24,497 nt of DNA from a virus: the IMG/VR virus record IMGVR_UViG_3300005914_000091, positions 1 to 24,497 of that record, one strand, 5' to 3'. Positions 13,295 to 20,398 of this stretch are shown piece after piece (the stretch's first letter is position 1; each line of letters begins with the position of its first letter). The notes under the pieces were generated by a model. The model worked only from the letters and a program-made list of their open reading frames with translations, was not told the DNA's origin and ran no database searches. The position numbers and the translations under genes were made by a program.

Positions 13295-13749
13295 ATTGGT
13301 ATACCAGAGTAAGCCATGATCTGTCTGTAATACCAGACTTTATTACTCATTATGAAAATGAGTTGATATCGTCTAAGATCGATGTACGAATTACCGGTTC
13401 GGTAGAAAAGCAAATCACTGCCTTGCCAGGTGTCACTGAGCATCGCTTCAATCAATTACAAGAGGTTGAAGCGATACTCAATTTACTTAACATTAAATTA
13501 CGCAAGATTCGCAGAACTCACTTTCAAAAGTACTTAGAGAAGTATCAACGAGCATTGACCTCGCGTGATGCTGAGAAGTATGTAGATGGTGAAGATGAAG
13601 TCATTGACTTTGAATACTTGATTAATGAGGTTGCTTTACTAAGAAACAAATATTTAGGCATAATGAAAGGATTGGACGCTAAACAGTGGCAGATGGGACA
13701 CATTGTACGTCTCAGGACTGCTGGAATGGAAGATATTAGAGTAGATTAA
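13291..13749 (+). CDS. uvsY: UvsY-like recombination mediator
   Basis: UvsY helps UvsX load on gp32-covered ssDNA. The start is taken at ATG 13291, which forms an ATGA overlap with the upstream stop and has GGAG at 13276-13279; an alternative ATG at 13273 would add 6 residues and has no ribosome binding site. The 152-residue product is helical, with R-F-N-Q-L-Q-E-V-E-A-I-L near the middle. A basic K-L-R-K-I-R-R-T-H-F-Q-K-Y-L-E-K-Y follows, then S-R-D-A-E-K-Y-V-D-G-E-D-E-V-I-D and a C-terminal helix with K-Y-L-G-I-M-K-G-L. T4 UvsY is 137 residues with a similar basic and acidic layout. The call rests on this pattern and on the position after uvsX. Confidence 0.8.
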   Translation: MNWYTRVSHDLSVIPDFITHYENELISSKIDVRITGSVEKQITALPGVTEHRFNQLQEVEAILNLLNIKLRKIRRTHFQKYLEKYQRALTSRDAEKYVDGEDEVIDFEYLINEVALLRNKYLGIMKGLDAKQWQMGHIVRLRTAGMEDIRVD

Positions 13750-13780
13750 GTATTATTTTACAAATTAAAGTGAAAAAGTG

Positions 13781-13810
13781 TTGACAACCTTACCCAAAAG
13801 GTGTTAAGAT
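13781..13810 (+). promoter_or_regulatory. sigma70 promoter with extended -10, for the AAA+ ATPase gene
   Basis: TTGACA (13781-13786) and TAAGAT (13805-13810) have an 18-base spacer, with TGT directly before the -10 (extended TGn). The predicted +1 is near 13817, about 35 nt before ATG 13852. Confidence 0.75.
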
Positions 13811-13851
13811 AACATCTTTAAACGCACTGACACTCTAAGGTAGAAAATAAT

Positions 13852-14904
13852 ATGTCTAAAAATATAGTTGTTAAATTTGGCGAATACAGAAATCAGCCAA
13901 TTGTTAATCAAGAATTCGTTCTCGTTAAAGGCTTCTCAGAAGGCAAACGCGGTCCTTATATCACTGTTAGAAACGATGGTCAATTTCCAAATATCAGCAC
14001 TGCTAATGTTAAAGTAAAACTTAATAACGTTAATGATGTTCTTTGGAGTGGTGACCCAGTACTAGCAAGTGAATTTATCTCGCAACCTGGTGTTGTAGAA
14101 GAAGATTTAATCATAGAATCTGATGATGAGGCTATGGACAGAATCAGAAGTAGATTCGATATCTTAGATGATATGGCGGCTGCCGCTATCAGTGGAGACA
14201 TTAGAGCAATGATCGTCTCAGGTCCTCCAGGAGTAGGCAAGTCATATGGTGTTGAACAGCAAATGATAGGTGCTTCGTTGTTTAGTCAACTGGAAAAAAA
14301 TGTATTACCTCGATATGAAGTCGTTAAGGGAGCGATGACAGCATTGGGACTTTACAGAGTTCTTTATAAGTTTTCTGATCCCAAGAACGTCTTGGTGTTT
14401 GATGACTGTGATTCGGTATTTACTGATGATCTTGCTCTTAACATTCTTAAAGCGGCATTAGATTCAGGTAAGTCTAGGAAGATTTGCTGGAACTCAGATT
14501 CAAGTCTATTACGTAAAGAAGACATTCCAAACTCATTCGAGTTCAAAGGTAGTGCAATCTTTATTACTAACTTGAAGTTCGAGAACATTAAGTCTAAGAA
14601 GTTACAAGATCACTTGGATGCTTTGCAATCTAGGTGTCACTTTCTCGATCTAACTATCGATACTGATCGCGACAAGATGTTGCGTATCAAACAAGTTGAC
14701 AGAGATTGTGCTGGTGGCCTGTTTAGAGATTACGATTTCGAAGACGGTGAAGATGAACAGGTACTTCAGTTTATGGAAGATAACGCAGACAGGTTAAGAG
14801 AAGTCTCAATGAGAATGGCTCTTAAACTCGCTGACTTGTTTAAGATCCAGAAGGACAATAACTGGGTCTTGTTAGCTGAATCAACTTGTATGCGTAGAGG
14901 TTAA
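13852..14904 (+). CDS. AAA+ ATPase, unknown target
   Basis: The 350-residue protein has Walker A G-P-P-G-V-G-K-S (124-131), Walker B L-V-F-D-D-C (181-186), and a sensor-1-like segment A-I-F-I-T-N-L. An arginine region Q-S-R-C-H-F-L-D-L (near 258-266) follows. The first 110 residues are a separate beta-rich domain (F-V-L-V-K-G-F-S-E-G-K-R-G-P-Y-I-T-V). The Walker B reads D-D-C instead of D-E-x-x, so the usual catalytic Glu is an Asp. It does not match gp44 or gp41 well. It stands as a single-gene unit with its own strong promoter and a terminator after it, between the recombination and uvsW operons. A role as a DNA or protein remodeller in replication is inferred. Confidence 0.82.
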   Translation: MSKNIVVKFGEYRNQPIVNQEFVLVKGFSEGKRGPYITVRNDGQFPNISTANVKVKLNNVNDVLWSGDPVLASEFISQPGVVEEDLIIESDDEAMDRIRSRFDILDDMAAAAISGDIRAMIVSGPPGVGKSYGVEQQMIGASLFSQLEKNVLPRYEVVKGAMTALGLYRVLYKFSDPKNVLVFDDCDSVFTDDLALNILKAALDSGKSRKICWNSDSSLLRKEDIPNSFEFKGSAIFITNLKFENIKSKKLQDHLDALQSRCHFLDLTIDTDRDKMLRIKQVDRDCAGGLFRDYDFEDGEDEQVLQFMEDNADRLREVSMRMALKLADLFKIQKDNNWVLLAESTCMRRG

Positions 14905-14924
14905 AACTCTGTGTCAGGAGTGTT

Positions 14925-14948
14925 GGCGCCTTTCGGGGCGCCTTTTTT
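14925..14948 (+). terminator. intrinsic (rho-independent) terminator after the AAA+ gene
   Basis: GGCGCC-TTTCGG-GGCGCC forms a 6-bp all-GC stem followed directly by TTTTTT. In this AT-rich genome it stands out sharply. It lies 20 nt after the AAA+ stop and just before the next promoter. Confidence 0.9.
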
Positions 14949-14951
14949 ATT

Positions 14952-14966
14952 ACCAAACAGTTTGGT
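14952..14966. promoter_or_regulatory. 7-bp palindrome overlapping the -35 of the next promoter, operator candidate
   Basis: ACCAAAC-A-GTTTGGT is a perfect 7-bp inverted repeat with a one-base centre. Its right arm covers the -35 hexamer TTGGTT (14962-14967). A protein bound here would block RNA polymerase. It has no T-run, and the terminator stem is separate. Confidence 0.45.
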
Positions 14967-14990
14967 TTAATAGTTTAAAGGATATATAAT
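14962..14990 (+). promoter_or_regulatory. sigma70 promoter of the HARP-like/uvsW operon, leaderless
   Basis: TTGGTT (14962-14967), a 17-base spacer and consensus TATAAT (14985-14990). With +1 seven bases after the last T, transcription begins at 14997, exactly the A of the ATG. Confidence 0.65.
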
Positions 14991-14996
14991 ATACAC

Positions 14997-16028
14997 ATGA
15001 GAGACGAATTTACATGCAAAGAACATATCCTTTGGTTTATGATGACCAATGCCATTAGCTTGTCTCATTACGATCATAAATTTATTTCCAATATGCAAGT
15101 GTTCACGCACGAAAAGAAACAAATTACAAGCAACCAATCAGCGTTATTTAATAAGTTACTGGGTAAATACACAAAGCAATTAATTAAATGTAAAAAGGAT
15201 CCAGTAGAACTTGTAAAACTTCCATGGAAATGCGAAGTAATTTCAAGTCTGCCTCAATATACTAATGCTAATGTTGCCTACGATTCTGAGAATAACCTAT
15301 TAACAGTTAGGGCGCCATTCAAAAGGCAGTTCCTTCAATATCAGCAGGGAAAGAAGGGAAATCCATGGCTATGGAATCCAACGAAAAAACGATATGAGGC
15401 TGTACCCGATACAAGAGCATTACGGGTTGCATATGATCATTTGCCCAAGTTTTTCAATACTGTGTATCACGATGGCCTCAATGATCTAATAGCCGAGATG
15501 GAAAAAGAAAAACAGCAATTCAATCGGCCAACACTGACCATTATTAATGGAGAATATGTTGTTGCAGTTTCCAATAAAATATTAGATGAGAAACTCGAAG
15601 GAATAGAACTTAATGCTACACCACAATGCCTGTATCAAATGTCATTACTGGGCATCAGCGTAGACAGCATCATCTTACAAAACGATCCTAAGTTGCTGTT
15701 TGCTTCTAAATACGCTAATGAATGTGATGTAGATGATTTAGATAAGATTCTGTCATGGATAGCTGAGTTGGGTTGTCGTTACCTGAGCCACCAATACAGC
15801 ATGGGTGGAGAAATCGGCGGAGAAGTAAGACGGGCACTTGAAAAGGCAGGCATAGCGTTAATACCACCTGGGCCTAAGTTCGACAAGATAGCGAAGAAAA
15901 AATGTAACAACACCTTGCCAATGTTGTGTCAATTTACTTCTACTATTAACTCGGACCAACATCATGGAGCCGGTGCTGTTGGTAAAATAATTGTAATAAA
16001 AAATGGAAGAGCGATAAAAATATTATGA
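14997..16028 (+). CDS. phage protein with HARP-like module, probable partner of UvsW
   Basis: This 343-residue protein is of unknown function. Near residues 94-150 it reads A-Y-D-S-E-N-N-L-L-T-V-R-A-P-F-K, then W-L-W-N-P-T-K-K-R-Y-E-A-V-P-D-T-R-A-L. The strand-strand-W-x-P-x-x-K-x-Y-x-x-P-helix pattern resembles the HARP module that binds ssDNA or forked DNA in annealing helicases. The N-terminus has a helical H-Y-D-H-K-F-I-S-N and an I-T-S-N-Q-S-A-L-F-N-K-L-L module. The C-terminal half is compatible with a compact alpha/beta domain (G-I-A-L-I-P-P-G-P-K-F-D and I-I-V-I-K-N-G-R). Its stop overlaps the uvsW ATG (ATGA at 16025-16028). The HARP call is a pattern match by eye, not a domain search. 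Confidence 0.55.
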   Translation: MRDEFTCKEHILWFMMTNAISLSHYDHKFISNMQVFTHEKKQITSNQSALFNKLLGKYTKQLIKCKKDPVELVKLPWKCEVISSLPQYTNANVAYDSENNLLTVRAPFKRQFLQYQQGKKGNPWLWNPTKKRYEAVPDTRALRVAYDHLPKFFNTVYHDGLNDLIAEMEKEKQQFNRPTLTIINGEYVVAVSNKILDEKLEGIELNATPQCLYQMSLLGISVDSIILQNDPKLLFASKYANECDVDDLDKILSWIAELGCRYLSHQYSMGGEIGGEVRRALEKAGIALIPPGPKFDKIAKKKCNNTLPMLCQFTSTINSDQHHGAGAVGKIIVIKNGRAIKIL

Positions 16029-17488
16029 GCAAAGGAACTGCTATACTTAAAATTAAAGACGAGGTCAATCTCAAGATTGAAGGGCTTGACCTCGATGCTC
16101 GCAGAACATTGATGCAGAAATTCGAGTACGAAGTCCCTGGCGCACGTTATATGCCTGCTGTAAAACTAGGCAGATGGAATGGTAAAGTAAGTTACTGTTC
16201 ATTAGCAGGATCAACGTTTATTAATTTACTCCCTGAGATTATACCAATCTTAGAAGACCTTAATTATAATATTGAGTTAGCAGACCTAAGAGAATATAAG
16301 ACTTCGTTCAACTTCTCTGAGATCACATCTGAATCATATGCAGAGTGTAAGTGGCCTAAGGGTCACGTACATGAAGGAGAGTCTATTAAGCTAAGAGACT
16401 ATCAAGTAGAAATTATTAATCAGTTCTTGGCACACCCTCAATCGATTCAAGAAATAGCAACTGGCGCAGGTAAGACTATCATGTCAGCCGCCTTGAGTCA
16501 TAGTGTAGAATCATATGGTCGTAGCATTGTCATTGTTCCCAATAAGAGCTTGGTAACACAGACAGAAGAGGATTACATTAACCTGGGATTGGAGGTTGGT
16601 GTTTATTTTGGTGACAGAAAAGAATACTTTAAACAACATACAATCTGCACATGGCAGTCGCTGAACAATCTATTAAAGAATACTAAAAAAGGCGAAGCAC
16701 TATGCACGATAGACGAATTTATAGAAGGGGTAGTCTGTGTGATAGTAGATGAAGTGCATATGGCAAAAGCAGATGCATTAAAGACATTATTAACTGGTGT
16801 TATGGCTCATGTTCCCATACGTTGGGGACTGACAGGAACCGTCCCTAAAGCACATTACGAACGATTAGCACTACAAGTTAGTCTTGGCGAAGTTATTAAC
16901 AAATTGTCTGCCAGTGAGTTGCAGGACCAGGGAGTGTTAGCAAAATGTCATGTGAACATAATGCAACTGCAAGACAACGCGGACTTTGGTGATTATCAAG
17001 GTGAGTTAAAATATTTACTCGGCGATAAAAAACGATTAGACAAATTGGCTAGTCTTATAGATGCAATATCTCTGTCAGGAAACACTCTGATACTAGTAGA
17101 TCGTATCAATGCAGGCCATGAATTAGTCGAGCGTTTAGACGATGCAGTATTTGTATCAGGAGGAATGAAAGTTGTTGACAGAAAAGAAGAATATGACGAT
17201 GTGGCCACGGCTACTAATAAAATTATTGTTGCTACTTACGGCGTGGCTAGTACTGGTATTAATATTCCTAGGATTTTTAATCTTGTACTCCTTGAACCAG
17301 GTAAGAGTTTTGTTCGTGTCATACAGTCTATCGGTCGTGGCATTCGTAAAGCAGAAGACAAAGATTTTGTTCAAATCTGGGACTTGACAAGTTCATGTAA
17401 ATTTGCAAAAAGGCATTTGACACAGCGCAAGGCTTTCTACAAAGAAGCAAACTATCCATTTGTTGTTGAGAAAATACAATACAAATGA
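16025..17488 (+). CDS. uvsW: UvsW DNA helicase, superfamily 2
   Basis: The 487-residue protein is the T4 UvsW type of helicase, which unwinds R-loops and stalled forks, drives fork regression, and shifts T4 from origin to recombination-dependent replication. The first 110 residues form the small substrate-recognition domain. Motif Q-like L-R-D-Y-Q is at 123-127. Walker A A-T-G-A-G-K-T is at 145-151, DEVH motif II at 242-245, motif III G-L-T-G-T at 268-272, and motif VI Q-S-I-G-R-G-I-R at 434-441. T4 UvsW is about 500 residues. The gene overlaps the upstream HARP-like gene by 4 nt, which suggests that the two products are made in fixed proportion. Confidence 0.95.
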   Translation: MSKGTAILKIKDEVNLKIEGLDLDARRTLMQKFEYEVPGARYMPAVKLGRWNGKVSYCSLAGSTFINLLPEIIPILEDLNYNIELADLREYKTSFNFSEITSESYAECKWPKGHVHEGESIKLRDYQVEIINQFLAHPQSIQEIATGAGKTIMSAALSHSVESYGRSIVIVPNKSLVTQTEEDYINLGLEVGVYFGDRKEYFKQHTICTWQSLNNLLKNTKKGEALCTIDEFIEGVVCVIVDEVHMAKADALKTLLTGVMAHVPIRWGLTGTVPKAHYERLALQVSLGEVINKLSASELQDQGVLAKCHVNIMQLQDNADFGDYQGELKYLLGDKKRLDKLASLIDAISLSGNTLILVDRINAGHELVERLDDAVFVSGGMKVVDRKEEYDDVATATNKIIVATYGVASTGINIPRIFNLVLLEPGKSFVRVIQSIGRGIRKAEDKDFVQIWDLTSSCKFAKRHLTQRKAFYKEANYPFVVEKIQYK

Positions 17489-17499
17489 TACCATTAAAC

Positions 17500-17528
17500 T
17501 TGACTATCCTACTAGGAGCAGTTACAAT
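17500..17528 (+). promoter_or_regulatory. sigma70 promoter inside the uvsW-17535 gap, leaderless
   Basis: TTGACT (17500-17505), a 17-base spacer and TACAAT (17523-17528). The predicted +1 is 17535, the A of the ATG. An AGGAG at 17514-17518 lies within the spacer, too far (16 nt) from the ATG to serve well, which favours leaderless initiation from this promoter. Confidence 0.6.
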
Positions 17529-17534
17529 AACATC

Positions 17535-18038
17535 ATGAGAATATTAACACTAGAAGAAAACCTGTACTATAATTTAGAAACACTTCCGGAAGAGATTGAT
17601 GATATGCGATTTGCAATATTAGACAACTCTAATCCGTCGTATGTGGATTACTATTACATACCATTAATCTTTATTGAATCTTTCAATGCACCAGCAGTCG
17701 TATTGCAGATAGGTAACAGACAGATTAAGATGCCAGTTGATTGGCAAGTGTTAATAGGTGATGAAGAAGGAGGAGATTTAGAAACGCTCCCACTCTCAAG
17801 TCTAAACGATAGAGGTTTCTCTGTATTTGCGTTCAATCCTTTAAGTTCATTCTCACCTAGTTTCTTACCAATCGAAATAGTTGACATCTATTCTGATGTG
17901 ACATGGTATGCTCCTAGACTACGCAATGGTCAGTTCCTGTGCGTGCCTATTGATGATAGTCCTAAGCCAAGATGTGTTTATTTCATTAAGGAGATAAGTC
18001 GTAATTGTGAGATCGTAGACTATGCACAGGTATTCTGA
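17535..18038 (+). CDS. conserved phage protein of 167 residues, unknown
   Basis: The start ATG 17535 is chosen over upstream in-frame codons, which lie within uvsW or the promoter. The product is acidic and beta-rich: Y-Y-I-P-L-I-F-I-E-S-F-N-A-P, then V-V-L-Q-I-G-N-R-Q-I-K-M-P-V-D-W, and L-S-S-L-N-D-R-G-F-S-V-F-A-F-N-P-L-S-S-F. The C-terminal third has I-E-I-V-D-I-Y-S-D-V-T-W-Y-A-P and C-V-Y-F-I-K-E-I-S-R. I recall similar proteins at this place in marine T4-like phages but know no function. Position between uvsW and gp62 suggests a replication or transcription role. The next ATG is 2 nt beyond the stop. Confidence 0.65.
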   Translation: MRILTLEENLYYNLETLPEEIDDMRFAILDNSNPSYVDYYYIPLIFIESFNAPAVVLQIGNRQIKMPVDWQVLIGDEEGGDLETLPLSSLNDRGFSVFAFNPLSSFSPSFLPIEIVDIYSDVTWYAPRLRNGQFLCVPIDDSPKPRCVYFIKEISRNCEIVDYAQVF

Positions 18039-18040
18039 AA

Positions 18041-18628
18041 ATGGCTAAGGCGAAGGTTCCGATTGAAGAGAAGTTTGAGAAACAAGAGTTTGACTTATTT
18101 GAGGCAATTACTGCTATCGATAACAAAGATTATGGTTATTACGATAGACTAACTCCAGAACAGCAAAGGAAGTTTGTTCCTTATATGATGTTACATTGGA
18201 TCAGTGCGGTAAACGGTTCGCGAAAAATGGCACAGTATTATTTACAGAGTGTAGACTATCATGCTAACAAGTACGTGTTTAATGAAAATGTGATCAAGCA
18301 TCCTAAACTACAGTGGTTGATGTTGTGTTCAGCCAGTCCCGGTATTGGTAAACAATATCATGCATGGATACCGCAAATTAAAGCAGGTGTATCTAAGTTG
18401 AGAGACAAAGCAATACCAAAAGATATTAAAACGTATTTTAAAAAGATATATCCTGCACTAACAGTGGGAGATTTGGCAGAAATGTCAGAAGCATATTGCG
18501 ATCAACATAAACGCAAAATGTATTTGGCAAGCAAATTCCCTGAATTAAAATTTGATGAGGTAGAATTACTGAGTGACATCGTTACCGAAAATGACATCGA
18601 AGAATACGAAAAAGAACTCGGCAACTAA
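18041..18628 (+). CDS. 62: clamp-loader small subunit, gp62-like
   Basis: The 195-residue protein is close in size to T4 gp62 (187), which with four gp44 subunits loads the gp45 clamp. Shared features by eye with T4 gp62 are an early L-F-E-A-I-T-A-I-D-N-K-D-Y segment and a stretch of helices ending in P-K-L-Q-W-L-M-L-C-S. The matching feature of gp62 after that is the P-x-G-x-x-Y-x-x-W pattern, here P-G-I-G-K-Q-Y-H-A-W. The rest is helical and charged. Identity between gp62 proteins is low, so this is a pattern and length call. The gp44 partner is not adjacent and must lie outside the window. The end overlaps the zinc-finger gene by 38 nt. Confidence 0.7.
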   Translation: MAKAKVPIEEKFEKQEFDLFEAITAIDNKDYGYYDRLTPEQQRKFVPYMMLHWISAVNGSRKMAQYYLQSVDYHANKYVFNENVIKHPKLQWLMLCSASPGIGKQYHAWIPQIKAGVSKLRDKAIPKDIKTYFKKIYPALTVGDLAEMSEAYCDQHKRKMYLASKFPELKFDEVELLSDIVTENDIEEYEKELGN

Positions 18629-19298
18629 ATTCGGTTGTGACTTCTGCGGTCGTAAATTTCTTAGAGAGAGTACGATTGAAGTACACCTATGTGAAAGTAA
18701 ACGTAGATGGAGTGACAAAGGCCTTAAAGGCAATCGTATTGGGTTCGCCGCTTGGTTAAACTTTTATGCAAAGAATACGCCAACCAAAAAGCAAAAAACA
18801 TATTTGGATTTTGTTAAAAGTTCCTATTATATTGCATTCGTTAAGTTTGGTCATTATTGTGTTAACATAAGATGCATCAATATCAATCAATATGCAGATT
18901 GGTTACTGAAGAGTCAAATCAAGATAGACAAGTGGACGAGTGATACAAATTACACTAGATTTATTGTGGAGTATCTTAGAGCAGAAGATCCATTAGATGC
19001 AATTGCTCGTAGTATAGAATCTGCGATTAACATTGCACAGGACGCAAAGATAGAGAACCACGATACTTTTAGATATGGTCCTCCGAATAAAATCTGTTAC
19101 GAAATAACATCAGGTAGAATCTCTCCTTGGATTTTGTATCAAAGTAAATCTGGAGTAGAGTTTTTAGGGAAATTAGATTCAGGTCAACAAAACATGATAT
19201 TAGAATACATCGATCCAGAACTATGGGCCATTAAGTTCTTAAGAAACACTGACATCATTAGTGAAGTAAAAGATTTACTCAATCAAGCAGGTTATTAA
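18591..19298 (+). CDS. zinc-finger (C2HC-type) conserved phage protein, unknown
   Basis: A 235-residue product. The start is set at ATG 18591; an earlier GTG at 18573 is less likely. The N-terminus holds C16-D-F-C19, a 12-residue loop, then H32-L-C34, resembling a C2H2-type finger but with only one residue between the last two ligands. The finger follows K-N-T-K-K-N-S, a basic arm, and precedes K-R-R-W. The rest is helical and aromatic (N-R-I-G-F-A-A-W-L-N-F-Y, D-F-V-K-S-S-Y-Y-I-A-F-V-K-F-G). Further on are I-S-P-W-I-L-Y-Q-S and I-D-P-E-L-W. I recall this family from marine T4-like phages without a function. A nucleic-acid binding role is inferred from the finger and the basic arm. Confidence 0.65.
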   Translation: MTSKNTKKNSATKFGCDFCGRKFLRESTIEVHLCESKRRWSDKGLKGNRIGFAAWLNFYAKNTPTKKQKTYLDFVKSSYYIAFVKFGHYCVNIRCININQYADWLLKSQIKIDKWTSDTNYTRFIVEYLRAEDPLDAIARSIESAINIAQDAKIENHDTFRYGPPNKICYEITSGRISPWILYQSKSGVEFLGKLDSGQQNMILEYIDPELWAIKFLRNTDIISEVKDLLNQAGY

Positions 19299-19700
19299 AT
19301 GGCCAGTATAGTATCTAAAAAACTTGATAATAGATTCACTGGCTATAAACATTTTAAATATCGTGCTAATTTGACCTCGTCCCAGCCAGTGCCAGAGATG
19401 TTTAGTTCAACACAAGGCGGCTATGCTGATTTAATCAATATCATAGACCACGTTAAATTGCGAGATTGGTGCTGGGATACTTGGGGACCAAGCTGTGACT
19501 TAAAAGACTATATTAGAATTGCTGAACTAAGAGTATTTCTTGCTGTCAATGAGCGCACCAGACAGTCTGAAGATTATGAACTTAATGAACATTGGTGCTT
19601 TTCTAATGAATCAATAGTAAACACCAGAATAGGAAGAGAACGTCGAATTTATTTAGCAGGTGATGCAGAACTTGCATGGCTAGGCCTAAAATGGCAATAA
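19299..19700 (+). CDS. conserved phage protein of 133 residues, unknown
   Basis: The start ATG at 19299 directly follows the previous stop. It is rich in Trp (D-W-C-W-D-T-W-G-P-S) and has L-K-D-Y-I-R-I-A-E-L near the middle. The C-terminal segment E-H-W-C-F-S-N, then R-R-I-Y-L-A-G-D-A-E-L-A-W-L-G-L-K-W, looks like a compact beta-hairpin plus strand and may be a cousin of other small T4-like phage proteins ending in a similar way. No catalytic motif is visible. Its last 25 nt overlap the dioxygenase gene. Confidence 0.55.
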   Translation: MASIVSKKLDNRFTGYKHFKYRANLTSSQPVPEMFSSTQGGYADLINIIDHVKLRDWCWDTWGPSCDLKDYIRIAELRVFLAVNERTRQSEDYELNEHWCFSNESIVNTRIGRERRIYLAGDAELAWLGLKWQ

Positions 19701-20398
19701 ACGAATTACACTATGACGGTAAAGGTTATGTCATTGAATATAAGGTTGTGGCAGATGAATTACTGGATGCAATCAGTGACAAACTAGATACCTGTTATCC
19801 AGTCAGAGCATCTACACATAGAAAAAAATATGCAGAGGCAGAAGACACACAGAAACTGCAAGGCGTTGCTGTTTGGTGGTCACAACTGACTGATGAATGG
19901 GATGAAGTTCAGACAATTAACAATTTGGTTTATCCAATAATTCAACAACATATGCCTAAGGCAAAGTTCTATGCGAGTGACATTGTAACTATTAATGGAC
20001 CTTCTCGTTGGATTGGTCCGCATGTTGACACGCCTCATAGATTCACAGAATACAATGACGTAGCGCCAGACGAACTCTTGGGCATACAAGTCATTATACC
20101 ATTAGAGACACTAGACGAGACTACAGGGGCTACCGGCCTGATCCCTTTCAGCCATAGAGAAGATTGGGATATACAAGATTGTTACGATGGTGTACATGAT
20201 GATATGTTCAAAGACGAAGCAGTACAGCACGAGTTACCAAAAGGGTCGGTGTTGTTCTATAACACTCGATTGATGCATTCTACAATGCCATTAAATTTAC
20301 CCAAAAAGCGATCTATTCTCTTGCTTAACTATTTACGGGATGATATAATACAATCTGTAACAAAAATTGACAATATATGGAGTAGTAATGGCAAATGA
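19676..20398 (+). CDS. 2OG-Fe(II) dioxygenase, PhyH (phytanoyl-CoA dioxygenase)-like
   Basis: The 240-residue protein has the iron-binding facial triad of 2-oxoglutarate dioxygenases: H116-x-D118 in G-P-H-V-D-T-P-H-R and H201 in R-L-M-H-S-T-M-P. R212 in K-K-R-S-I-L-L-L-N-Y sits where the 2OG carboxylate is bound. The spacing (about 83 residues between D and the distal H) and the G-S-V-L-F-Y-N-T-R-L segment fit the PhyH family. Such enzymes are frequent in marine phages and hydroxylate small molecules, nucleobases or proteins. ATG 19691 is an alternative start that removes 5 residues. Placement beside DexA and gp62 hints at a nucleotide or DNA target, but that is only inference. Confidence 0.8.
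   Translation: MARPKMAINELHYDGKGYVIEYKVVADELLDAISDKLDTCYPVRASTHRKKYAEAEDTQKLQGVAVWWSQLTDEWDEVQTINNLVYPIIQQHMPKAKFYASDIVTINGPSRWIGPHVDTPHRFTEYNDVAPDELLGIQVIIPLETLDETTGATGLIPFSHREDWDIQDCYDGVHDDMFKDEAVQHELPKGSVLFYNTRLMHSTMPLNLPKKRSILLLNYLRDDIIQSVTKIDNIWSSNGK
20321..20349 (+). promoter_or_regulatory. possible internal sigma70 promoter for the exonuclease gene
   Basis: TTGCTT (20321-20326), 17-base spacer and TATAAT (20344-20349), lying inside the end of the dioxygenase gene. The predicted +1 is near 20356, giving a 32-nt leader with GGAG at 20379-20382 before ATG 20388. Confidence 0.4.

Noticed and set aside
17460-17534. Upstream start codon for the 17535 gene
   Set aside because: It would lie within uvsW and through the predicted promoter; the first sensible ATG is 17535.
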